From positions 1 through 6,892 of the forward strand of contig CASBQM010000879.1 in NCBI GenBank assembly GCA_949127645.1: a DNA stretch of 6,892 nt, in the 5' to 3' direction. Every line of letters starts with the position of its first letter. Position 1 is the first letter of the stretch. The translations under genes and the position numbers were made by a program. This document shows positions 1-6,619 of this stretch, one piece after another. Source of the DNA: Synechococcales cyanobacterium PMM_0036. Lineage in GTDB: Bacteria > Cyanobacteriota > Cyanobacteriia > Elainellales > Elainellaceae. Below the pieces are notes generated by a model that had not been told where the DNA came from, did not search any database, and saw only the letters and a program-made list of their open reading frames with translations.

Positions 1-1277
1 ACTTTACGCACCTTGCCATCTGGGCAAAGACGGCTCAACTTTCGCCCCTGGTAGCAAACTTGATGTGTCTGGCTTTACTGGCGGGTCCTGTAGGTAAATG
101 CGCTCAATTTCCACTTAATCTGTGGCTGGATGAGGCAATGGAGGGACCTAACCCGGCTTCGATTTTGCGAAACTCAGTGGTGGTTGCCTGCGGAGCCTAT
201 GTACTAATTGCGCTTCAGCCTGTTTTGGCGCTCTCGCCGCTGGCGCTGACGACGCTGACTGTGCTGGGAGCCGTGACGGCGATCGGAGCTTCGTTAGTGG
301 CGATCGCCCAAATTGATATCAAACGCGCTCTATCTCATTCCACTAGCGCCTATTTAGGGCTAGTCTTTTTGGCGGTAGGAATGCAGCAAGACGAGGTGGC
401 ACTGCTATTTCTATTCGTCCATGGCTTAGCCAAAGCGCTGCTGTTCATGAGTACTGGATCAATTATTTTGACTACCAGTACGCAAGATCTGACTGAAATG
501 GGCGGACTCGCCTCTCGGATGCCAGCAACTACTACGGCTTATGTGGTGGGTGCGATCGCCTCTATTGGTCTGCTGCCTTTAGGCAACTTTATGGCAATGG
601 TGGAATGGGCGGAAGCTGCATGGATTTCTGCGCCTTGGCTAATGGGTGTGCTGATTACAGTCAATAGCCTAACGGCTTTTAACTTGGTGCGAATCTTTGG
701 GCTAGTGTTTTGGGGAGAGCCAAAGGCTAAAACGCGCCGCGCCCCAGAGGTAGGCTGGCTGATGGCGGTGCCGATGGTGACGCTGACCGTCTTTAATTTG
801 CTCACCCCCCTTATCCTGCAAAAGTTTTACATCTTGCCCACTTGGGATGACTCCAACCTAGGTCTAGTGCTGGTACTGGTGCTTTCTAGTCTGCTGGGCT
901 GCGGTTTGGGCGGCTGGCTTTATCTCAGCCCTCAACGCCCTAAGCTAGCGAGTTTAGTGGCAACTCCACTGCGGGAAGTGCTTGCAGATGATTTCAAAAT
1001 GGATCGGTTGTATCAGCTCAGCGTTATATTTGCGGTCTTGTTGGGTTCTCGGATGGCGGCATGGTTCGATCGCTATGTGGTAGACGGTCTGGTTAATTTT
1101 GTGGGAGTTGCCTCTATTTTTGGCGGTGAAACTCTGAAATATACGATTTCTGGTCAGTCGCGGCATTATTTGCTGACGGTTTTTGTTGGAATTCTGCTGT
1201 CGATTACGGTCTTGAGCTGGACGTTTTGGGAATGGTCGCCTGATCTCCATTCATTGGCGCTTAGGGTTCAGCCCTAG
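1..1277 (+). CDS. ndhF: NAD(P)H-quinone oxidoreductase subunit F, NdhF3/NdhF4 class (5' end outside window)
   Basis: This is the C-terminal two thirds of an NdhF proton-pumping membrane subunit of thylakoid NDH-1. The frame is open from base 3 with no stop upstream, so the TTG at 60 is internal. About 424 residues are visible out of the roughly 610 usual for the family. Antiporter-type residues are present: a Lys in VGKCAQFPLN (bases 96-98), a Lys in AQIDIKRALSHSTS (321-323), and His and Lys in HGLAKALLF (420-422 and 432-434). The wording LWLDEAMEGPNPASILRNSV and the QDLTEMGGL stretch fit the NdhF3/F4 class of CO2-uptake complexes better than respiratory NdhF1. Where NdhF1 and NuoL carry a GFxSKDEIL-like segment, this protein has LLPLGNFMAMVEWAEA. 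The C-terminus has the long amphipathic helix region and a last membrane segment (LLTVFVGILLSITVLSW). It precedes ndhD by 146 bp. F4 is slightly favoured over F3 because no cupA follows, which is an inference only. Confidence 0.93.
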   Translation, partial: FTHLAIWAKTAQLSPLVANLMCLALLAGPVGKCAQFPLNLWLDEAMEGPNPASILRNSVVVACGAYVLIALQPVLALSPLALTTLTVLGAVTAIGASLVAIAQIDIKRALSHSTSAYLGLVFLAVGMQQDEVALLFLFVHGLAKALLFMSTGSIILTTSTQDLTEMGGLASRMPATTTAYVVGAIASIGLLPLGNFMAMVEWAEAAWISAPWLMGVLITVNSLTAFNLVRIFGLVFWGEPKAKTRRAPEVGWLMAVPMVTLTVFNLLTPLILQKFYILPTWDDSNLGLVLVLVLSSLLGCGLGGWLYLSPQRPKLASLVATPLREVLADDFKMDRLYQLSVIFAVLLGSRMAAWFDRYVVDGLVNFVGVASIFGGETLKYTISGQSRHYLLTVFVGILLSITVLSWTFWEWSPDLHSLALRVQP

Positions 1278-1342
1278 ATTGGGTTCGCACTAGATCTGGG
1301 TTGCTCTGAATCTGATTTTCGGAGCGATCGTCTGTGTAATAG

Positions 1343-1396
1343 GCAAGTTTTAATCGGGCAGGTTTTAATCGGGCAAGTTTTAGTCAGGCAAGTTTA
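1343..1396 (+). repeat. 15-bp tandem repeat, three copies plus a partial fourth
   Basis: Units run 1343-1357 (GCAAGTTTTAATCGG), 1358-1372 (GCAGGTTTTAATCGG) and 1373-1387 (GCAAGTTTTAGTCAG), with a partial fourth (GCAAGTTTA) from 1388. Copies one and two differ at one base; copies one and three differ at two. The array ends 11 bases before the ndhD Shine-Dalgarno sequence, inside the likely ndhF-ndhD transcript. Its function is unknown. It could be a replication-slippage product or lie in a translation-initiation or processing region. Confidence 0.85.
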
Positions 1397-1406
1397 GCCC
1401 TAAGTC

Positions 1407-1411
1407 AGGAG
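1407..1411 (+). promoter_or_regulatory. Shine-Dalgarno sequence of ndhD
   Basis: AGGAG lies 12 bases before the ATG at 1424, slightly longer than the ideal spacing. It supports that start, and the resulting N-terminus MLSVLVWIPILGA is a normal first membrane segment for NdhD. Confidence 0.6.
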
Positions 1412-1423
1412 CCGTAAGTAGAA

Positions 1424-2989
1424 ATGCTGAGTGTTTTAGTGTGGATTCCCATTTTGGGTGCGGTTTTAATTGCGGTATTGCCTGAGTCTGGAGTGCAGAT
1501 TCGATCGCGGCAGGTGGCATTGGCGATCGCAGGTTTGATCTTGCTCTGGTCGGTTTACCTCATGATTCAGTTTGATGTCACCGAACCAGGCTGGCAATTT
1601 CAGGAATCGCTGCCTTGGATTGAGAATCTAGGACTCGCCTATCAAATGGGCATTGACGGGCTTTCTCTGCCGCTGCTGATGCTTAACGGCTTGTTGACGG
1701 CGATCGCCATTTTTTGTACTGATCTGAATATCAATCGCCCGCGACTGTATTACATTCTGATGCTGGTGTTGAGTAGCGCGGTGGCAGGGGCATTTTTGGC
1801 GCAAAATCTGCTGCTGTTTTTCCTGTTCTATGAAATCGAGCTGATTCCGCTATATCTGGTGATTGCCATCTGGGGCGGAGCGCGGCGGGGCTATGCGGCT
1901 ACAAAGTTTTTGATCTATACGGCGGCTTCGGGCGTGCTGATTTTGGTGGCTTTCTTCGGGCTGGCGCTGGTTAGCGGTCTCTCTACGTTTGACTATGAGG
2001 CATTGCGATCGCATACCCTTCCTCTCTCGACTCAGCTTGTTCTGCTGGTGACGCTGTTGATTGGCTTCGGCATCAAAATCCCGATCGTCCCTTTGCACAC
2101 CTGGCTGCCTGATGCTCACGTCGAAGCCCCAACCCCCGTCTCTGTCTTGCTAGCAGGAGTTTTGCTAAAGCTGGGAACTTATGGTCTGCTGCGGTTTGGC
2201 TTAGGTTTGTTTCCTGAAGCCTGGAACGTCATCTCACCAGGACTAGCGGCGATCGCCGTGGTCAGCGTCCTGTATGGCTCTTTGGCGGCGATCGCTCAGA
2301 CCGACATGAAAAAAATTGTTGCTTACAGCTCAGTTGGGCATATGGGCTACATTATTTTGGCAAGCGCCGCCGCCACGCCCTTGAGTCTGGCAGCCACGAT
2401 TGTGCAAATGGTGAGCCACGGCTTGATTTCGGCAATGCTGTTTTTGCTGGTGGGCGTGGTCTATTCCAAGACAGGAACCCGCGACATCAACGTGCTGCGC
2501 GGATTGCTTAGTCCAGAGCGCGGCTTGCCCTTGGTGGGCAGCATGATGGTGATTGCGACGATGGCGAGTGCCGGAATTCCGGGTATGGTAGGCTTCATCG
2601 CCGAATTTCTAGTGTATCGCAGCAGTTTTCCAGTCTTTCCGGTGCAGACATTGCTGTGCATGATTGGCACAGGGCTAACCGCTGTTTACTTCTTGATGCT
2701 CGTCAACCGAGTGTTTTTTGGTCGCTTACCCGATGCTCTATCGAATCTTCCTAGAGTCAAATGGCGCGATCGCATTCCGGCTGGCATCATTGCCGCTCTC
2801 GTGATCCTTCTGGGCATTCAACCTAACTGGATGCTGCGCTGGAGCGAACAGACTGCTATGGCAATGGGAACGAACAGTCAAGAGCGTGTTGCCGAAATGA
2901 AGCGAGTAGAAGTTGCAGAGCGTTTAGAAAAGGCGATCGCGGTGCCAGAAGTAGAAGTTTCGGTATCTCAGGATCGATCGCATTCTTGA
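1424..2989 (+). CDS. ndhD: NAD(P)H-quinone oxidoreductase subunit 4 (NdhD), CO2-uptake type likely
   Basis: This is a complete 521-residue NdhD, the NuoM homologue and one of the Mrp-antiporter-like proton channels of cyanobacterial NDH-1, located in the thylakoid membrane. The fold is about 14 hydrophobic segments. The expected channel residues can be aligned: Glu137 in LFYEIELIPLYLVI (NuoM Glu144), Lys218 in GFGIKIPIVPLHTWLPDAH, Lys249 in AGVLLKLGTYG, His306 (SSVGHMGYI), His332 (VSHGLISAM) and Glu394 in GFIAEFLVY (NuoM Glu407). The last 50 or so residues form a charged, non-membrane tail rich in Glu and Lys. Length matches the family. It follows an NdhF3/F4-type gene, so NdhD4 or NdhD3 is more likely than respiratory NdhD1/D2. 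CupA normally follows ndhF3-ndhD3, and here clpB does, so D4 is slightly preferred. Confidence 0.95.
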   Translation: MLSVLVWIPILGAVLIAVLPESGVQIRSRQVALAIAGLILLWSVYLMIQFDVTEPGWQFQESLPWIENLGLAYQMGIDGLSLPLLMLNGLLTAIAIFCTDLNINRPRLYYILMLVLSSAVAGAFLAQNLLLFFLFYEIELIPLYLVIAIWGGARRGYAATKFLIYTAASGVLILVAFFGLALVSGLSTFDYEALRSHTLPLSTQLVLLVTLLIGFGIKIPIVPLHTWLPDAHVEAPTPVSVLLAGVLLKLGTYGLLRFGLGLFPEAWNVISPGLAAIAVVSVLYGSLAAIAQTDMKKIVAYSSVGHMGYIILASAAATPLSLAATIVQMVSHGLISAMLFLLVGVVYSKTGTRDINVLRGLLSPERGLPLVGSMMVIATMASAGIPGMVGFIAEFLVYRSSFPVFPVQTLLCMIGTGLTAVYFLMLVNRVFFGRLPDALSNLPRVKWRDRIPAGIIAALVILLGIQPNWMLRWSEQTAMAMGTNSQERVAEMKRVEVAERLEKAIAVPEVEVSVSQDRSHS

Positions 2990-3007
2990 AATAATCTGAA
3001 ATAATTG
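2988..3007 (+). repeat. Imperfect 10-bp direct repeat at the ndhD stop
   Basis: GAAATAATCT (2988-2997) is followed immediately by GAAATAATTG (2998-3007), identical in the first eight bases. The first copy overlaps the last two bases of the ndhD TGA stop codon. It is probably a small slippage duplication; no function is evident. Confidence 0.6.
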
Positions 3008-3019
3008 AGGGGTGGTCTG

Positions 3020-3047
3020 CGGCTGAGCTGGAATCAAGCTTCAGCCG
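3020..3047 (+). terminator. Hairpin after ndhD, possible weak terminator
   Basis: GGCTGA (3021-3026) is perfectly complementary to TCAGCC (3041-3046). An outer C-G pair and three inner pairs after one bulged base extend the stem, leaving a loop of about seven bases. No T-run follows, so it does not meet the intrinsic-terminator pattern. It could stabilise the ndhD transcript 3' end or attenuate read-through into clpB. Confidence 0.35.
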
Positions 3048-3064
3048 GGCACATTGCTACAGAT

Positions 3065-3073
3065 TGTTATACT
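3065..3073 (+). promoter_or_regulatory. Extended -10 promoter candidate for clpB
   Basis: TGTTATACT matches the extended -10 pattern TGnTATAAT with one mismatch in the hexamer (TATACT, 3068-3073). No good -35 sits 16-18 bases upstream, as expected if an extended -10 compensates. Transcription would start near 3080, giving a leader of about 38 bases. There is no CIRCE operator (TTAGCACTC-N9-GAGTGCTAA), so HrcA control is not supported by the sequence. Confidence 0.4.
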
Positions 3074-3090
3074 GAGATCGCGCTATACCT

Positions 3091-3103
3091 GGCTTTAAAA
3101 GCC
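3091..3103. promoter_or_regulatory. Palindrome in the clpB leader
   Basis: GGCTTTAAAAGCC is a perfect six-base dyad around a single central A, ending 14 bases before the clpB ATG. As DNA it could bind a dimeric regulator. As RNA it could fold only as a five-pair stem with a three-base loop. It sits just downstream of the candidate promoter. Role unknown. Confidence 0.35.
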
Positions 3104-3117
3104 TTTACCTTGAGTCT

Positions 3118-5793
3118 ATGCAGCCCACCGACCCTAGCAAATTCACCGAAAAAGCCTGGGAGGCGATCGTTAAATCCCAGGATGTTGCCCGTCGTTTTCG
3201 GCACCAGCAGCTAGAGGTCGAACATCTGGCGATCGCCACCCTGGAACTAGAAGGGACGGTAAACGCCATGTTGACCAAGGCAGGCGTAGATCCGGCAAAG
3301 CTGAAGCAGCAGATGGAGGCTTTTGCTCAGCGTCAGCCTAAAGTTGCCGCCGACGGACAGCTTTATCTGGGGCAAGGGCTGGATACCCTGCTAGACAATG
3401 CCGAAGGCTCCCGCAAGTTTTTTCAAGACGATTTCATTTCCGTCGAGCATTTGCTGATCGGGCTTGCCGAAGACGATCGCGTGGGTCGTCGTCTGTTTCG
3501 CAGTTTGGGCGTGGAGCCTAAGCAGCTTGAAACCGCCATTAAAGCGATTCGGGGCAGCCAAAAAGTTAAAGATCAGGCTCCAGAATCTAGCTATGCGGCA
3601 TTGGAGAAGTACGGGCGCGACTTGACTGAGCAAGCCAGAGCCGGAAAGCTCGATCCGGTGATTGGTCGAGATGAAGAAATTCGGCGGGTGGTGCAGGTGT
3701 TGTCTCGTCGCACCAAAAATAATCCCGTGCTGATTGGCGAGCCGGGCGTGGGCAAAACGGCGATCGCTGAGGCTCTGGCGCAGCGGATTGTCAACGGCGA
3801 TGTGCCGGAATCACTCAAGGGGCGGCAGTTAATCAGCCTGGACATGGGTGCCTTGATTGCTGGAGCCAAATATCGCGGCGAATTTGAAGAGCGGCTACGC
3901 GCCGTTCTGCGAGAGGTCACGGGTTCTGGCGGACAGATCGTGTTATTTATCGACGAGCTGCATACCGTTATGGGAGCCGGGGCGGCTCAGGGCACAATGG
4001 ATGCTAGCAATCTGCTAAAGCCGATGCTGGCGCGGGGCGAACTGCGCTGTATTGGCGCAACGACTCTGGATGAGTATCGTAAGTACATTGAGAAAGACGC
4101 GGCGTTGGAGCGGCGGTTTCAGCAGGTTTATGTCGGACAGCCTTCAGTGGAAGACACAATTTCCATCCTGCGGGGACTGAAGGAAAAGTATGCCACCCAC
4201 CACGGCGTAAAGATTTCAGATTCGGCATTGGTTGCAGCGGCAACTCTATCCGATCGCTACATTAGCGATCGCTTTTTGCCCGATAAGGCGATCGATCTAG
4301 TGGACGAAGCTGCCGCCAAGCTAAACATGGAGAATACCTCTAAGCCCGCAGAGTTAGAAACGATTGAGCGTCGATTGCGCCAGCTCAAGATGGAAAAGCT
4401 TTCCCTGGAAGGAGAAGGTCAGCCCTCTGTGGCGATCGGTGCTTATCAAGGATCGAGAGAGCGGCTGGAAAAGATTGATCAAGAAATCGCTGACCTAGAG
4501 CAGCAAGAGGGTGAATTCAACTTACAGTGGGGTTCTGAAAAGCAGTTGCTGGATGCTATTAACGCCCTCAAGGAAGAAGAGGAGCTACTGCGCCGCCAGA
4601 TTGATAAAGCCGAGCGGGGCTACGATCTCAACACAGCCGCCCAGCTTAAGTACGGCAGGCTCGAATCTGTTCATCGTGACTTGGAAGAGAAAGAAGCTAG
4701 TCTGGTGGAGATTCAAAAGCAAAGCCGATCGCTGCTGCGAGAACAGGTGACAGATGCCGACATTGCTGATATTGTCGCCAAATGGACGGGCATTCCGGTA
4801 ACGCGACTGATGGAATCCGAACGACAAAAGCTGTTGCAGATGGAGCGCTATTTGCACCAGCGCGTTGTAGGTCAGCAGGAGGCGGTTGAGGCGGTTTCAG
4901 CCGCGATTCGACGCGCCCGCGCAGGCATGAAAGATTTGGGTCGTCCGATCGGCTCATTCATGTTTTTAGGGCCTACGGGTGTCGGAAAAACTGAGCTGGC
5001 GAGAGCGTTGGCGGAATGTCTATTTGACACCGATGCGGCTCTAGTGCGGCTAGATATGTCGGAGTATATGGAGAAAAACTCTGTAGCGCGGCTGATTGGC
5101 GCACCGCCGGGATATGTGGGTTACGAGGAAGGCGGTCAGCTTTCTGATGCGATTCGGCAGCATCCTTACTCTGTGCTGTTGTTAGACGAAGTCGAGAAAG
5201 CCCATCCAGACGTATTTAATATTCTGCTGCAACTGCTGGATGACGGACGAATCACCGATTCTCAGGGACGCACCGCAGACTGCCGTAATACCATTGTGGT
5301 GATGACAAGTAATATCGGTAGCGAACATATCTTGGACGTGTCGGGGGATGAGGCAAAGTACGAAGAGATCCAAAAGCGGGTGATGAATGCTTTGCGATCG
5401 CATTTCCGTCCCGAATTTCTCAATCGTGTGGACGACATCATCTTATTCCATCCCCTTAGCATTCAGCAGTTGCGCCAAATTGTTGGCATTCAGCTTCAGC
5501 GTGTGCATCGTCTGCTGGCTGACCAAAAGATTGGGCTAGAGCTAACGGTTGCCGCCCAAAACTTCATTGCCGACGTGGGCTACGACCCGGTGTATGGGGC
5601 GCGTCCGCTGAAGCGTGCCATTCAGAAGCTAATCGAGAACCCGATCGCCACCAAGATATTGGAAAATGCCTTTGTTGAGGGCGACATCATCCAAATTGAG
5701 GTGGTTGATCACAAGCTAACGTTCGTCAAAAAATCGCCTGTTGTGGGCAGCGCATCTGCGATCGTTCCTCAAGCTTTGACGGCTGAAAACTAA
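3118..5793 (+). CDS. clpB: ATP-dependent chaperone ClpB (Hsp100 disaggregase)
   Basis: This complete 891-residue hexameric AAA+ disaggregase works in the cytosol with DnaK to pull polypeptides out of aggregates by threading. The Clp N-domain covers about residues 1-150. AAA-1 (about 160-400) has Walker A GEPGVGKT (207-214), pore loop KYRG with Tyr252, Walker B Asp279-Glu280 and arginine fingers Arg332-Arg333. The coiled-coil middle domain spans about 405-540 and marks ClpB rather than ClpA or ClpX. AAA-2 has Walker A GPTGVGKT (618-625), pore loop GYVGY with Tyr666, Walker B Asp690-Glu691, sensor-1 Asn732 and sensor-2 GARP with Arg829. All catalytic residues look intact. It is longer than E. 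coli ClpB (857), partly through a C-terminal tail of about 25 residues. The start is chosen because MQPTDPSKFTEKAWEAI is the usual cyanobacterial N-terminus, despite a weak Shine-Dalgarno sequence. Cyanobacteria often have two ClpB paralogues, and I cannot say which this is. Confidence 0.98.
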   Translation: MQPTDPSKFTEKAWEAIVKSQDVARRFRHQQLEVEHLAIATLELEGTVNAMLTKAGVDPAKLKQQMEAFAQRQPKVAADGQLYLGQGLDTLLDNAEGSRKFFQDDFISVEHLLIGLAEDDRVGRRLFRSLGVEPKQLETAIKAIRGSQKVKDQAPESSYAALEKYGRDLTEQARAGKLDPVIGRDEEIRRVVQVLSRRTKNNPVLIGEPGVGKTAIAEALAQRIVNGDVPESLKGRQLISLDMGALIAGAKYRGEFEERLRAVLREVTGSGGQIVLFIDELHTVMGAGAAQGTMDASNLLKPMLARGELRCIGATTLDEYRKYIEKDAALERRFQQVYVGQPSVEDTISILRGLKEKYATHHGVKISDSALVAAATLSDRYISDRFLPDKAIDLVDEAAAKLNMENTSKPAELETIERRLRQLKMEKLSLEGEGQPSVAIGAYQGSRERLEKIDQEIADLEQQEGEFNLQWGSEKQLLDAINALKEEEELLRRQIDKAERGYDLNTAAQLKYGRLESVHRDLEEKEASLVEIQKQSRSLLREQVTDADIADIVAKWTGIPVTRLMESERQKLLQMERYLHQRVVGQQEAVEAVSAAIRRARAGMKDLGRPIGSFMFLGPTGVGKTELARALAECLFDTDAALVRLDMSEYMEKNSVARLIGAPPGYVGYEEGGQLSDAIRQHPYSVLLLDEVEKAHPDVFNILLQLLDDGRITDSQGRTADCRNTIVVMTSNIGSEHILDVSGDEAKYEEIQKRVMNALRSHFRPEFLNRVDDIILFHPLSIQQLRQIVGIQLQRVHRLLADQKIGLELTVAAQNFIADVGYDPVYGARPLKRAIQKLIENPIATKILENAFVEGDIIQIEVVDHKLTFVKKSPVVGSASAIVPQALTAEN

Positions 5794-5833
5794 GAGAACA
5801 CTTTGCGCTACGGTAAAGCCATCGAGGTCGCAT

Positions 5834-5839
5834 AGGAGA
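5834..5839 (+). promoter_or_regulatory. Ribosome binding site of the Uma2-family gene
   Basis: AGGAGA ends five bases before the ATG at 5845. It is the strongest Shine-Dalgarno sequence attached to an intact gene in the window and fixes that start. The clpB-Uma2 gap is only 51 bases with no terminator or convincing promoter seen, so read-through from clpB is plausible. Confidence 0.7.
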
Positions 5840-5844
5840 AAGCC

Positions 5845-6519
5845 ATGCAAACTCAGTCACGCTATCATACGCCTGAAGAATCTGTCCCTGAAGAACCTAC
5901 ATTTGCAGAGTCCGCGCTCAAACGCTACACGCCCGAAGAATATTTACGGTTGGAGGAAGCTGCGGAATTTCGCAGTGAGTATCGAGATGGAGAGATTACG
6001 CCCATGACGGGAGGCTCAATTAACCATAATCGTATTGTGGGCAGCATCTATGCTTACTTAAAGTTTGCTCTACGCGGTAAAAATCTGGAAGCCTTCACAA
6101 GCGATCTGCGTCTCTGGATTCCGACTTATCAGCTCTTTACCTATCCCGATGTCATGGTGATTCAAGGTGAGCCTGTCTTTCAGGTTAAAAGAACCGACAC
6201 GGTAATGAATCCTTGTTTAATTGTGGAAGTGCTGTCAAAATCAACTCAAAACTACGATCGCACCCGCAAGTTCAAGTTCTACCGATCGATTGCAGAAGTT
6301 CAGGAATATGTGCTGATTGATCAATATGCGATCGAGATCGAGCATTACACTCGGCTAGAAGATAATTCCTGGCGACTTCGAGATTATGGATCTGATACAC
6401 AAAGCATTTTACTCTCTTCAGTAGAGCTAGAAATAGCGATCGCCGATCTCTACGAAGGCGTGAATTTTGACCTTCAAGATCTTGAAGCTGCACCTTCTGA
6501 AGAACAAGCAGCAACTTGA
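5845..6519 (+). CDS. Uma2 family endonuclease-like protein (DUF820)
   Basis: This complete 224-residue protein belongs to the Uma2 (DUF820) family, a restriction-endonuclease-like PD-(D/E)xK fold present in many copies in cyanobacterial genomes. An N-terminal extension of about 25 acidic residues comes first. The typical opening follows: YTPEEYLRLEEAAEFRSEYRDGEI (residues 28-51). The active-site pattern is visible as Asp102 in TYPDVMVIQGE, Glu128 in LIVEVLSKST, and Lys142 or Lys144 in RTRKFKFYRSI. The family's REYVLID-type strand appears as QEYVLIDQ (153-160). The C-terminal 15 residues are acidic. Nuclease activity is predicted from the fold only; for most members the biological role, including any link to mobile DNA, is unproven. 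The gene lies between clpB and a broken dps, and neither suggests a function. An intact frame and a strong ribosome binding site argue that it is expressed. Confidence 0.9.
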   Translation: MQTQSRYHTPEESVPEEPTFAESALKRYTPEEYLRLEEAAEFRSEYRDGEITPMTGGSINHNRIVGSIYAYLKFALRGKNLEAFTSDLRLWIPTYQLFTYPDVMVIQGEPVFQVKRTDTVMNPCLIVEVLSKSTQNYDRTRKFKFYRSIAEVQEYVLIDQYAIEIEHYTRLEDNSWRLRDYGSDTQSILLSSVELEIAIADLYEGVNFDLQDLEAAPSEEQAAT

Positions 6520-6554
6520 GCAGGGCGATCGCTCGTCCTCAAATCTCAACAAAG

Positions 6555-6583
6555 TTACAAGTCGTACTCATAACGAGTATGAT
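6555..6583 (+). promoter_or_regulatory. Sigma-70-type promoter of the dps remnant
   Basis: TTACAA (6555-6560) and TATGAT (6578-6583) resemble the -35 and -10 boxes and are separated by exactly 17 bases. They lie about 37 bases before the remnant's first codon. This is the best-formed promoter in the window. It probably belonged to the dps gene before disruption and may still fire into the insertion element. Confidence 0.55.
6565..6582. promoter_or_regulatory. Overlapping dyads over the -10 box, operator-like
   Basis: Two five-base inverted repeats interleave. TACTC (6565-6569) pairs with GAGTA (6575-6579), and TCATA (6568-6572) pairs with TATGA (6578-6582). Both right arms overlap the -10 box TATGAT, the position expected for a repressor site. 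I do not recognise the site as a Fur or PerR box. Confidence 0.35.
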
Positions 6584-6604
6584 TAACTCAGTGAAGTATT
6601 CACC

Positions 6605-6610
6605 AGGAGA
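6605..6610 (+). promoter_or_regulatory. Shine-Dalgarno sequence of the dps remnant
   Basis: AGGAGA stands nine bases before the ATA codon at 6620. This places the original start codon at 6620-6622 and shows that ATA has replaced the expected ATG. Confidence 0.6.
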
Positions 6611-6619
6611 TTCAGAGCC

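Larger units (their letters stand above)
1278..1423. other. ndhF-ndhD intergenic region
   Basis: This 146-bp spacer contains no gene. Its 3' part is a degenerate 15-bp tandem repeat, listed separately, followed by the ndhD ribosome binding site. There is no hairpin with a T-run, so I see no intrinsic terminator and ndhF and ndhD are probably co-transcribed. A TGTAAT at 1335-1340 resembles a -10 box but has no good -35 partner. Confidence 0.6.
6520..6619 (+). other. Uma2-dps intergenic region
   Basis: This 100-bp spacer starts with a HIP1 palindrome just after the Uma2 stop codon. It contains the promoter and operator-like dyads upstream of the dps remnant, then that remnant's Shine-Dalgarno sequence. 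No other gene or terminator is seen. Confidence 0.6.

Noticed and set aside
539..1250. Two antisense open frames inside ndhF (539-805 and 954-1250)
   Set aside because: They are shadows of a strongly conserved gene on the other strand, with low-complexity composition and no family features.
3005..3214. Plus-strand open frame of 69 codons from a TTG, overlapping the clpB start
   Set aside because: It is in a different frame from clpB, has no recognisable protein features, and crosses the clpB promoter and N-domain coding region.
3481..3483. In-frame GTG at clpB codon 122 as an internal start for a short ClpB form
   Set aside because: Internal initiation is known for ClpB in other bacteria, but it is usually closer to residue 150 and I see no clear Shine-Dalgarno sequence here. 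Unsupported by sequence alone.
3391..5462. Several antisense frames and one plus-strand alternate frame (4511-4750) inside clpB
   Set aside because: All lie within conserved AAA+ coding sequence and none shows a motif or ribosome binding site.
6272..6514. Antisense open frame within the Uma2 gene as a toxin-antitoxin partner
   Set aside because: It overlaps the conserved Uma2 core completely, has no antitoxin features, and is best read as a shadow frame.
300..6531. Scattered GCGATCGC palindromes as operators
   Set aside because: At least 15 copies are spread through coding and non-coding DNA, which is the normal cyanobacterial HIP1 pattern and not gene-specific regulation.
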